Source: Oscheius dolichura (Eukaryota; Nematoda; Chromadorea; Rhabditida; Rhabditidae). From it: a stretch of 64,000 bases of DNA. The position numbers and the translations under genes are program-made. This document shows, piece after piece, positions 38,101 to 48,024 of the stretch (the stretch's first letter is position 1; each line of letters starts with the position of its first letter). The stretch spans positions 2,976,001 through 3,040,000 of the forward strand of contig OW051495.1 in assembly GCA_932521035.1 (NCBI GenBank), read 5' to 3'. Under the pieces are notes generated by a model. It worked only from the letters and a program-made list of their open reading frames with translations. It did no database searches and was not told where the DNA came from.

Positions 38101-41100
38101 CGTCTATGCAAATGTTTCAACCTTCCCTTATTAGAATTATTCTATCAGTTGTCTTCAGTCAACCAAGGTGTATCTGGCTAGCCCTGAGTCTCTCCTTCCC
38201 CCAACTGCCACCTCCCCTTTTAACTCGGTGCTAATCTCTCCCCCATCGAGTGTTTAGTCATATGTTTCGAGTGTGTTGCCGCTCTTCCCCCGGCCCCCTG
38301 TCAATCGATAGATGTGTACTTGAGATGCTTTTGCTCGCTTCCCAATCCACCTCCTCTTCTGCTTATTCTGTCCTTTTCCCCGTTTCGTCGGGTAACATAG
38401 TCAGCCGCCATTCGACACGCGATCCATGCTCTGCCAATTAGAAACCACTCTCGATAAATCCCCGTCGTTTTGGAAGAAGAAAAAGAGCATAAAGTAATTA
38501 TCTTAACATAAACCATCCAATGATCCTTTTTCGTCAACTTTTCAAAGCTGGAATATAACTCCATCTCGAAACATAAAATCTAATTCGAACACAAAATCTA
38601 ACTATAAAATGTTTCGCCGCCCCTTCTAAAGCCACCAAATAGTGCCTCCCCATTGAACATCCTGGCAATCTATTATGATAGTCTGTTTTACAGCTGCGTG
38701 TTGCTTTTCCTCTTCCCCGACAGCCGCAATCCGTTTTGACACCGAAATCCGATGCCACAAAGAGACTTTTCGAGTGCATCTCTATCCATTACTCTTTCGA
38801 ACTTTTCCTTTTCCTTTATGTACTATCCGTCCTTCTTATAGAGGGTCTTCTACTATTCAATTGGTATTTTTTTTCAGTGCCGCACCCCCTATCGAGCCAT
38901 CCCTTCCTGAAGGATCTTCTCTTACTGTAGATTTCGATTTGGTCACTGCAAAACCGGCACAGGTAGGGCAAAGCTCCCCTAGAAGACAGAGAAATATATC
39001 CAGGTAGAAGACGTACGCGAGTCGACGGCTGTTGTTGAAGAGGAGCCGACCCCGCTGCAGAGAAACGGAAGTGGAAGGCGGTAAACTAAATATTCTCTAA
39101 ACAGTGACTGGAAAGCTTCCTAATTGTTGATATCCCTCGCTCAAAACAGTTTGAAAATGCTGAAGTAATCTTTTGAAGAAAGAAGAGCGATACTTTTCAA
39201 TATACCAAGGACAATTACCAGCGATTAGAAACTTTTCTGCTTATTGATATTCTCTAATTGAAACCCTTTGAATTCCTCTCTATTTTCAGATCCTGGACGG
39301 TGAAGACCTACGAGAATAATATCCGTTTCGATAATCAGAAATTGAAGGTATGTCCCCCCGAGGCTAATAGAAACAAGAATGTTGGCAGATGCCTGACGTG
39401 GACTTCGCGACGGCCAACGGCCACCTCCCGAATGGAATTGAGAAGATGAACGGCGAGGAGAACGCCGTCCTCAAGGAGTGGGACCCCCGGCCGCTGGTCA
39501 GGAATCTCTATGAGGTTTGTTCGATTGAAATACAAAAAATAGGGGAGAATAGGTCTCGTATGAACCCCGGGTAGAGACCAAGAGGAACCGTTTCTTCACG
39601 ATGGAAGGACACGTGGAGGTGCCGTCGCAGGAGACGAACACCCTGGCCGAGCTGGAGCGAGAATGGAAGAGCCAGTACATGCGGACCAAGGAGGGACGGC
39701 TACAGATATTCGCTGTGAGACCTCGTTTTTAATATTAAACATGGGGGAATATTCAGTCGCATTGTTCGACCGATGCCCCGGCCGAGGAGGTCATCCTCTC
39801 GGGATGCGATGTCGACGCCAGCCGGGACGAGAGGACCCTCACGATCCACGGCGGCAAGGACAAAATTCGAATGTTGTTGAGGTGAGTCCGACAATCCTCC
39901 AATCCACTACATATCTCCCCCATCATTATTGTTTTTCGCCTGGTTTCTTTCGTATGCGTGAATCCAGCTGTTTTTCGGGAACTGGGAACCACTTCGGATA
40001 AACAATTGCTTTTCCCCAAAAATCAGGAAACATATTGTTGAGCCCTAAATTAGTAGAACTTTATGGGTACCACGAAGCGCATAAAATTCAATTCTTGCAA
40101 ATGTGAGTACCACGATAAGAGTAGCTCTTTCAGGGTACCGTCAAATGTGTTCGACAAGTGGAGACAAGCCCTGCTCTCTCACGCGGCCTCCTCCCAAATT
40201 GATGCCTACGTGAAACCGGTACACCGGTCAATGGATCACTTGTCAGAGGTGGGAATTGTCTTTGTTTCAGTGCAGAGATATAGTTACCTTTTCTGGATTC
40301 TACTGATTCAACCTACTTATAGTGTCGGAAAGTGAATATTGCTCATTTTCAGCGAGTGGTGATAATCGAGATCGGGTCGTGTTCCGTCCGAGGCGGTCGC
40401 CTGACCCAGGAGCCGTCCCTCCCCCAGTCCTTCTTCCCCGCCATCGGGGTACGGACAGGAGACGGCAAGATCATCGTCGGAGAGGATGCCTACACTCCCC
40501 ACGTACTCGTCTCTTCTATCCCAACAACAGAGAGATGTTCAGGTCCGGCACCAGGGAGAATTCGTCCGTCCCATCCAGGCTTCCGACCCCGCCGTCGAGA
40601 GGTACACAATGGACAAGGAGGTAGTCAAGGCCTGTATGAACAAGGTCGTCTCCGATCTGCAGATTGATCCCAAGAAATATAAGGTACGTACTAGCAATTA
40701 TGTTTCCTATAAAAGACTGATAAAGCCTCGCCATACCATAAAATAATCTGAGTTTGCAGGTGCTTCTCTCGATTCCCCAGAATATCCCGATCGTTCTCAT
40801 TAGCGAACTCCTCACCGTCGCCCTTCAAGACATCAAATTCCAGGTGCTTCACCGCTAATTTATTATGATCGTCTAATTTCTAGGGAGCGGCGATAACGAG
40901 ACAGCCTTCCCTGATATTGTATGCCTACGATGTGACAACGGGAGTCGTCGTGGATATTGGAGACCGGCTGAACATTGTCCCGGTCATCGATGGTTGGTTA
41001 TTTATGAAGAGACAGAGTAACGAGAGAGAATCTAGGGTACGTGGTCGACTCGGCCATCTGTTCCATCCCATACGGCGCCACTCAAGTCCGGGAAGCCCTG

Positions 41101-42133
41101 AGATCGGATCTCTGTGCCCACAACAAAGGACTCTACTCATTCCAGAGCCCGATCGAGAAACTGATCCTCAGATACGTCATGGAACAGGTATGGATAACAC
41201 TATACAATCGAATGGTACCCCTCCCAGGGTCGAAATTTTATTTAATCAAAGAGACGAATTTCAGGTCTCCCATGCGAATGTAGGTAAAACGAGTGCTGCC
41301 CTTTTCCCTCTCACGTGGCGCTTACTCTAACATTTCTCTTCCGTTTTCTAATGGTTTTCGTAGCTTTTTTAATCGAAAGCGGTTGTGCTTTACAAGAGGC
41401 CTAAATTTATAACATTGCAAGGGCATTCCCCTGATTACAGAAATAACAGTCTTGTCCTTTAGAAGTGTCGATAAAGCAATAAAAATTCCAGGTCTGCTAT
41501 GTTCCGGAAGACTACGCAAACGAGGAGAAATCCCACTCGAAGGATGTCCACGTCTCCTTGGATGAATTCAACCCGACTCACGGAATGCCCACCAAATTTA
41601 ATGTAGCGCAGAAACGGGTAGAAACAAAGATACGGGTTTAGATCGACAGCTCGCGTTTCACCTGTACCGAGGGACTGTTTAGACCGAAGAAATGGGGTCT
41701 CGACACGAAGGGACTACACCAACTGGTACACGAAGCCGTTCAGAATAGCCCCATCGATGCCAGGAGGATTCTATACAGGTTAGAATATTAGAGGCAATTG
41801 ATTTTGACTGATCCTTGTATCTTATATGGGGAAACTGAAACATTACAGGAATATCTACCTCGCCGGCGGGGCGTCGCTCCTCCCCGGTCTGGCCGAGAAA
41901 TTAGAACAGGAACTGGCCAACATCGTCCCGAATACTATCCATACACAGGTATTATCCTCGCTTTTTTCCCTTAAACCCCCTAAAATCTATAGGTACACAT
42001 CTCCCCGTGGCGGTATAACGCGGCCTTCCTCGGGGCCCAGGTGGTGGCCTCCTCGTCGACCTTCGAGGATCAGTGTGTCACGACCGAGGACCTTCCGAAA
42101 TTCCTCTACAACTTGTCTACTTCCACCTTTTAA
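32159..42133 (+). CDS. PH domain-actin-like domain fusion protein
   Basis: Exons: 32159-32206, 32312-32559, 32645-32728, 32793-32833, 32875-33078, 33122-33283, 33839-33889, 38878-38962, 39004-39080, 39290-39347, 39389-39514, 39577-39714, 39757-39881, 40134-40248, 40353-40502, 40531-40683, 40760-40843, 40884-40992, 41036-41187, 41492-41617, 41642-41778, 41849-41948 and 41993-42133; about 904 codons in phase. The first exon has no ATG, so the 5' end lies upstream. A disordered Ser/Thr/Pro N half includes SVKERRKLFENG. A PH domain spans exons at 39577-40248: WKSQYMRTKEGRLQIF, EEVILSGCDVD, then VFDKWRQALL. The C half is actin-like throughout: VVIIEIGSCSVRGG (phosphate loop 1, diverged), FFPAIG, KIIVGEDAY, VVVDIGDRLNIVPVIDGY (loop 2), SRFTCTEGLF, IYLAGGASLLPGL and WRYNAAFLGAQVVASSSTF. 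The DNGSG motif is lost, so nucleotide binding is doubtful. Probably a cytoskeletal or membrane-associated scaffold; that is inference. Introns 40503-40530 and 41618-41641 are 28 and 24 nt. Confidence 0.8.
33890..38877 (+). other. 5-kb intron, pyrimidine rich
   Basis: Separates exon 7 (N-terminal half) from the exons leading to the PH domain. No nested gene was recognised. Contains GTTTT/GTTTC-type motif copies, three CAAATAGGA repeats (about 34,697-34,990), a copy of the dispersed repeat (36,480-36,655), a local direct repeat (36,045/36,700) and long CT-rich tracts. The 218-codon frame at 36,824-37,480 is low-complexity pyrimidine sequence. Confidence 0.6.
36045..36775 (+). repeat. Direct repeat pair flanking the dispersed repeat
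   Basis: About 80 bp starting GCCACCATACCACTGAGTAAA (36,047) recurs at about 36,700 as GCCATACCATTGAGTAAA; both continue GACTTTTCAAAC and end near CCAAAACA. Between them, at 36,480-36,655, lies the second copy of the dispersed repeat seen in the GPCR intron. Confidence 0.45.
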
Positions 42134-42427
42134 TTCCATCCAATTTCTAGTTCCATTCTAGGCATTTATAGCTTTCTTTTTGTTGTTTCTAGCCTTTCCT
42201 TCCTTCCCGTACGGACTAAACAGAAAGCGGAGCTTCGTTCGCCCCCTTATATCACCCCCTCTCATTATTTATGCCGTGTACAGAACCAGTCGACCGTCTC
42301 TAGCTTCTCCCCCCAGTTATTTTCAACCGAATGTGATATCCCCGTCTGTCTATTCACACACAAACACGCTTATTATCCCCGTTTTGGAAAGACCCACAAA
42401 TTATCGCAAATCTATCCGGATAGTCCA

Positions 42428-42433
42428 AATAAA
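42428..42433 (+). promoter_or_regulatory. Poly(A) signal of the PH-actin gene
   Basis: AATAAA 295 bases after the TAA stop, the first good signal downstream. Confidence 0.55.
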
Positions 42434-43251
42434 GCTTTTATTCTACTCCGTTTCGGGCTTCGGTTGTAGCTGGCACCATATTCAAAGGACGGATGAAACC
42501 TTACAAGAAGTATAGATCCACCCCATTTTCAGGGAACTGGCTACAGGAACGCGTTTTTGAGAGGCCAGAACTAGACCATTCGATTCCCCTAGAACCCCCT
42601 AACAAATGAACATTAACTCCTCAAATCTTACAGAGGGAAATTCGCAAACAGGCGGTCAAGAAGTAAAGAGCCACCTCCGGAAACGCATCTGTTTCGCCAC
42701 CTTTTATTCCAAATACCCAGGCAACGTCCTCTAGACGAACTATTTCAAATCTCGCACCATGGGTAGCTCTCTAGGGCCGTCTGGAAGAGTAGTCGACCAA
42801 TTTTCTAAACTGTTACTTTATCGTCAGATTTTGGTGATTTTTCGGTCTATCGTGTGTTATGTACTTTCGTGTTTTAAACGTTGTGGGGTTTCAGCGTAGT
42901 GCGCTCGCTTGGTTTCATGATGATGACCGTGCCCGTGGATCCGTTGTTGGAGCTGGTAACGTCCTCGGCGACGTACGCCCTGATCCGAGGCTGCTGCTTC
43001 TGAAGGAGGACCTGTTAGTGATTTTTCGGTCTATTTGCAGGGGCAATTCCCTTTCTACGGCAAGCCGGCTACAAGGTATTTTTCGAAATTTTATGGGCTC
43101 GGTGACAGTTTATGGATACCGGAGCTTTTTATCTTTACGTCTTTATGAGAACCTCTTGAAAGTTTTGAAGAGAAATTTTTTTCAACTTTTTCTAAAGTAA
43201 CTTCCTAAGAGTTTCTTCAACGGGTTACATTAATATTTTCTTTAGAAGGGG

Positions 43252-44723
43252 ATGGTGGAGCTGAAAGATGTGGATAGACGCCCTTCTCCTGGTGTTGATC
43301 TTCCTCTCCACAACTTCTTTTCGGTCAACTTGAAGAATGTCAAGACTACTGTCGTCGATGTCGTGGTGGAAATCCGAAAGGAGTACGGCTTCTGTTTGGC
43401 TCTCAACAAGACAGTGGTACTGTTAGAAGGCGGCGAGGAGCATCCCTGGAAACGAGTACTACTTGAAGGGAGTAAGGTGTTTGCGGGTCCGGCGTGCTGC
43501 CGTTCTACTGGCTCTATTCTGATCAGGTTCCAGCCTGGCTGGCGCCACTCGGTGAAGAACAACTTCAGTAGGAGACTTTACAATGATCCAATAATGCGAA
43601 TATTTTAGAGTATAGTCCTTTTCCGAAAAATAGGGTTACAGTACATTTTTCTCCTCGGGACCTTTTGAGCAGCATGCGACCGCCGCGGTTTCACATTTCA
43701 AATTTGTTCAATTTTTTCGTTGTTTTTCGATTTGATTCTCTTTTTCCTCTGTATTACTTGTATTCAGCTTATTTCTTTGTGTTTTTACTCAATTGAACTA
43801 GATTATCTTGCCGTTATTTCACTCCGTAGTACATTTATATTTCAGGTATTCCAAGCTCTCAACTTCAAAAGATGGTCATCATTGGAAAATTCGCCACCAA
43901 AAGAAATATTGTTAGTTATAGTTCTTTTTTTAGTGAATATTGTAAAAACACCCGGAATACGCGCTGACCGTGTGCAGCAGCACTGAGAACGATGGCATGA
44001 GCATTAGTAACATAGTTTCTTACTGCTGCATTTTTGTTTCTAATCTAAAATGTGCTTGGTTTATGCTCTCATGCTTCCGGTTGTTTACATTTCTATTCCT
44101 TTACACATATTTATTTCATTGTTTAGGATTGTAAAACAATAAATGAATATATAATTCGTTTTCTTGATGATATTCCATTTGCGAAAGCAAAAGGCAACAG
44201 TGTTTGTGATAAAACACGGGAAGTTGTCCGCCGCGTTCATTTCTTCTTTTCCAACCTCGCGGATGTCGTCGATCAAGATATTCCTGCTTTAAAAGATGCC
44301 CAAGAACTGACGACGTTCGCCACTGTATTATGTGCTAAAACGGTCAAAAAAGCTACAGCAGAACCATACAACCCATCTGACGACATGGAGACCCAGGAGT
44401 GGGCTATCGACTAGGAGCCGTCGACGAGTGATTTGGTAGTGGGCAAGCCGACGGATGTCAACAAGCTGGCCGTGGATGTCTCCCAGGTTCAGTTGCTCGA
44501 ATGGACTGACAGTGAGCTTTTCGTATCGAAAAGTGTAACCACAAATTTAGCCAACGGCATTGTGAAAACTATGTTCTCCTGGTCGCCTTCGGAAGAGGAA
44601 CTGGCCAAGTTTCACAAATTCAAGGATTCTGGAAATGTTCGTCGACTCTCTGCCACGAATCGGCTCGCAGGCGTCCCCTACGGCTACTACACCCAGACGG
44701 TCGCCGTTAGGCTCAAAAGCTGA
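43252..44723 (+). CDS. Possible coilin-like gene, disrupted or misresolved
   Basis: The ATG follows a TTTAG acceptor at 43241-43245. The first block (43252 to about 43552) is clearly coding; the segment from FFSVNLKNVK to EEHPWKRVLLEG (about residues 21-70) resembles the coilin N-terminal ubiquitin-like domain, the self-association module of the Cajal-body scaffold protein. A second block in frame, 44126-44411 (after GTTTAG), is AT rich, and a third, 44415-44723, is GC richer and ends at TGA. An in-frame TAG (44412-44414) separates blocks two and three. It may be the tail of an acceptor (CGACTAG) or a true lesion. A frame upstream (42,900-43,075) joins in phase only through a TGA. AATAAA at 44775 supports a 3' end here. 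The C-terminal part is not recognisably a coilin Tudor-like domain. Family call is tentative. Confidence 0.42.
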
Positions 44724-44774
44724 AGAAGCGCTTCGGTCCGTAGAACGATACTAATAACTGACATCAAAATCCGA

Positions 44775-44780
44775 AATAAA
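44775..44780 (+). promoter_or_regulatory. Poly(A) signal after the coilin-like frame
   Basis: AATAAA 52 bases after the TGA at 44721-44723. Confidence 0.55.
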
Positions 44781-45365
44781 TGGCACAGCTGCCTGTAATC
44801 CTTGTGTTCTTTGTTTCCTTTCGTGATTAGAGTCTTTTTTCTTTCTCCTCCAGACATCCTCCAATCCGTCTCGATTCGCCTCGTCCAATTCGCTACCAAC
44901 GGCTCTAGGACTATCTTTAGTCTGTCAAAATGAAGGAGATTCGAGATTGAGGCGATTGAGTCGTTCTCCTCACATTTGGCAGTGTAAATCAGTTATTTTC
45001 TGCAATATGCGCACGGAGGACCTTCAGAAATTTTTTTTAATATCCTTATGGGATCAAAAAGAAGCTGTAACCGGTATATTCTTTCTTTCGGCTTCCGTTC
45101 CCGAGGACATTGTGCATGTCAGAAGAATGCAATCTTCTTCCATAATCGCCAAATGTAGTCTATTTGAATCCCCCAAAGACATATCTCAAAACAAGACATC
45201 TCTTCATAACAGAAAAGAACATCTGTTCAAATATTGTGCCAATCCGTTTAGTATAAATCTCTCCTTCTCGTCTACGACAATGATCTTTTCAAATGCGTCT
45301 CGAAATCGTCTTCTTCCTCTCTTTTTTGGTATAAAGACTACGGTAACCGAGTATCTCCTTTCCAG

Positions 45366-45727
45366 ACAATTGTCCATGGAGTGAGTAGACTGCCCTACAA
45401 TGCCGATCAGATCAATGAATTGCAGAAAATATTCGGGTAATTTGATATTTTCATGCTTTTTGGGAACTTTTAATTAGTAAGGACAAAATGTCTCTGATAT
45501 GACTGCGATCAATTGACCGTTTCAGTGTTCAGCTGTTGCCTGACGATGCCCGACGAGAGAAACTGATCAACTTCCTTCAACAGCCATTGACGGCGAATCA
45601 GAAACAGAAACTGTTGAATGTCTGGAGACACACCAACGACAAGAGGACGCCATTCCGGAGAAGGAGGAGCGCGGGAGAAGGAGACACTGGACTGGAGTCT
45701 TCAGAACGATTCGAAGCTAAATTTTAG
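45366..45727 (+). CDS. 3' exons of an unknown gene (5' end unresolved)
   Basis: Exons 45366-45436 and 45526-45727 join in phase (GG|T) and read TIVHGVSRLPYNADQ, ELQKIFGVQLLPDDARREKL, LTANQKQKLLNVWRHT, a basic RRRR stretch, then a stop, with AATAAA at 45757-45762. It is predicted helical and basic at the end. Upstream, a frame from about 44854 (after CTCCAG) to 45384 is open for about 177 codons without an ATG and could supply earlier exons, but no donor brings it into phase cleanly. Family not recognised. Confidence 0.4.
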
Positions 45728-45780
45728 AGGTTTCTCAGTCGGCATTCTCAATCCAAAATAAATCAGTTATGATTTGGAAA

Positions 45781-47240
45781 TGAAGATATTACTGGCATCA
45801 ATTCTAGAAATTAGAAAGGGGAACACCTCATATTATTTCCTGTTTCGGGGGCAACTTATAAAGAAAAATTGGCGTCGCTCTCTTGTTTAGTCCTTTTGAA
45901 TTTCTACGATTGACAAACAGCTCTCTTGATCTCGGGAAAGTACTCTCCCCGGTTACTGTAGCCTGTTCGGAAGACGCCGGGCATAGTCTTCAAGACGATC
46001 CATAGCAAACTAAACACTAGAAGTTTTTGTTTCATTGAATAATATTGATATTGATAAAATGCTCAAAGACCCATTAGCCTGAAGTTGATAGTGAGAAGAA
46101 TAAATGGTCTCCCCGAAACATTTCCTCCCCATTGAAGAACAATCTACCCGGACTAATATTTATTTTTGACTCCAAATGTCACCCGCCGTCAGTGTCCGGA
46201 ATGTCTTGGAATGGCCCTTCTTCTTCTCCTCTCGCATCAGTCTGTCCAGCAACAGCTTCGGCTCCATATATTCCTATACTTCGAGTCTGACAAAAGGGAA
46301 AAGAGATCACCTCATAGGCCCCCATCTGGTAGGTGCCCCAGTGGACCCCGATGGTCATCTCCGACCGGACGTCTTTGTGGATCTCGACCGCCTCCACCGG
46401 ACTGATGTGCTGGGCCTTCATGAACCATCTGAACTTATTTTAAGGGTGATAAAAGGGGGAAGAGGGACCTGGGCTCGAAGCATCCAATTGGAATGGCCGC
46501 CAAGTCGAAGGATCCGAACTTCCGACCGATTTTGATGAACTCGTCTCTACAGTAACCCGTGTCGCCGCTGTAGTAGAACTTCTTCGTCGGGCCGACCACT
46601 GCCCAGCCGGACCACAGTCTCTAAAACATATATTTTTTGTTTTAATGGTTACATAAAGACCCTCTTTCACTATGCCGCCTGCCTACCTCATTTCTGTCGA
46701 GCGGTCCTCGTTGTCCCCAGTGTTGGGCGGGTAGACACCAGATTTCGAATGGTTTCCCGTCGACGAAGGCCGTCACATTCTCTCCCCTAAATCCCTCTTC
46801 TCTCCTTCTTCCTCTAATCCAAAACAGACCAGTTCATTTCGACGACAGCCGCCTGGATGCCCTCTCCGTCCATCCACTTCTTCATTCCCAACGGCACGTA
46901 CCATCTCATCTCCGGATTTTCCCGGTCGATCTTCTTCACCGTCTCCTTGTCCAAATGATCGTAGTGGTCGTGAGAAATTACAGCGAAATCAATCTGGAAG
47001 GGGTACTGTAGAATGAGGGGGGACTAGGGGGAGCCTTGGGAAGATCGTCGAGTTTCATCGGCGGCGGGCGGTATCGTTTGGCACCGAGGAGAGGCACCGG
47101 GCTGGCCTTATCCACCCAAATTGGATCGGTTATAAATCTGTAAAGAAGATATTATTCGCATCAATTCTAGAAAAATGAAGCCTTTATATTGTTTCTTGTT
47201 TCGAGCGCGGCTAATAAGAAAAGGCTGGAACGTTAGAGTT
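45781..47240. repeat. Two copies of a ~95-bp repeat bracketing NAPE-PLD 3' exons
   Basis: The copies are at about 45,781-45,880 and 47,142-47,240. Both read GAAGATATTA, CATCAATTCTAGAAA, then TTTC.TGTTTCG, eleven bases and ATAA. One sits past the gene's 3' end, the other in its third intron. Each carries a GTTTC...ATAA core on the plus strand, antisense to NAPE-PLD. A third core is at about 47,370. Confidence 0.5.
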
Positions 47241-47863
47241 ACAGTTTATCCTCTGTTCGATTTTCTTCGAATATTTCTTGATTTTTGAGTAAATTTATCC
47301 GAGGAGCTGGCTTTTATACTTACTGTGGAAACGGACAATTATGAAAATAAGCGTTACATTATCTGTAATGTTTCGCCTGTGACTAATAAGGAACAGCCAA
47401 AACACAAAAGTAATCGTCAGGCTATGTGCAATAAAAAGAAAACCGACGTGGCGCCTTCCATGTGAACGAGGACGGTCGAGTGTCCCAGCCAGGCGGCGTA
47501 GAGGTCAGCTCTCGAGGAAAAGTTCGTCAGCGTCTTCACCGGCAGGGTTTTATCCAAGATCTGAAACCATTTCTACATCAAAATATCAAATTCCAACCTC
47601 TTGTTTCGGTGTTTTTCCGAGATTTTTCTCCGTGAAGAAGACTTTGACCACGTTGAACACGCCCGGCACTCCTGTCCAATTTGTGAAAGATTTCGGGTTG
47701 GAAAAGGTGCCGCCTTCGATAATAGGACGGGCGAATTGGACTGGCTCGCTCTCTGATGTACTCTAAAAAATAGAAATAACAAAAAGAAGAGAAGGCGAGG
47801 TACCGGAGAGAGTTGAAGAGAAGAAGAAGACATGATGAGGAGGAGGAGGGGGACAGCTCCCAT
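46160..47863 (-). CDS. N-acyl-phosphatidylethanolamine phospholipase D
   Basis: Nine minus-strand exons (47804-47863, 47598-47762, 47448-47560, 47035-47137, 46826-46993, 46687-46779, 46469-46620, 46311-46428, 46160-46273) give about 361 aa. It is a zinc metallo-beta-lactamase-fold enzyme that cleaves N-acyl-phosphatidylethanolamine to N-acylethanolamine (endocannabinoid-type lipids) and phosphatidic acid at membranes. The signature SHDHYDHLD supplies HxHxDH, and [30 protein letters not shown] and GVHWGTYQM match the family in order. The N terminus begins with a hydrophobic run ([11 protein letters not shown]). The intron between exons 4 and 5 has a GC donor. Length is close to the usual ~390 aa. 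It follows the unknown gene at 48.0-49.8 kb by 161 bp on the same strand, so it may be the downstream cistron of an operon. Confidence 0.9.
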
Positions 47864-48001
47864 GGCGCGGCTTCTCTCCTCCGGGGAGAGAGCGGACGAG
47901 AGTATTTTGGCAGCTGACCCGGCTGATTGATGGAGACGAGCTCTGACGAGCGACGATCCCCGGACAGGACAACGAAAAAAAAGAAAGACAACCCCAGCCC
48001 A

Positions 48002-48007
48002 TTTATT
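48002..48007 (-). promoter_or_regulatory. Poly(A) signal between two same-strand genes
   Basis: Minus-strand AATAAA 17 bases past the TAA at 48025-48027 and about 140 bases before the NAPE-PLD start, a spacing like that inside nematode operons. Confidence 0.6.
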
Positions 48008-48024
48008 TCCGTCTCGACGAGATC

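Noticed and set aside
42100-44723. Second selenoprotein using the in-frame TGA near 43,000
   Set aside because: The TGA lies at the edge of a poorly supported exon, there is no Cys/Sec family resemblance, and no SECIS-like fold was seen downstream.
44947-45384. Independent 145-aa gene
   Set aside because: It has no ATG at that point (starts with TTG), AT-rich codon use and no supporting donor; at most part of the unresolved gene ending at 45727.
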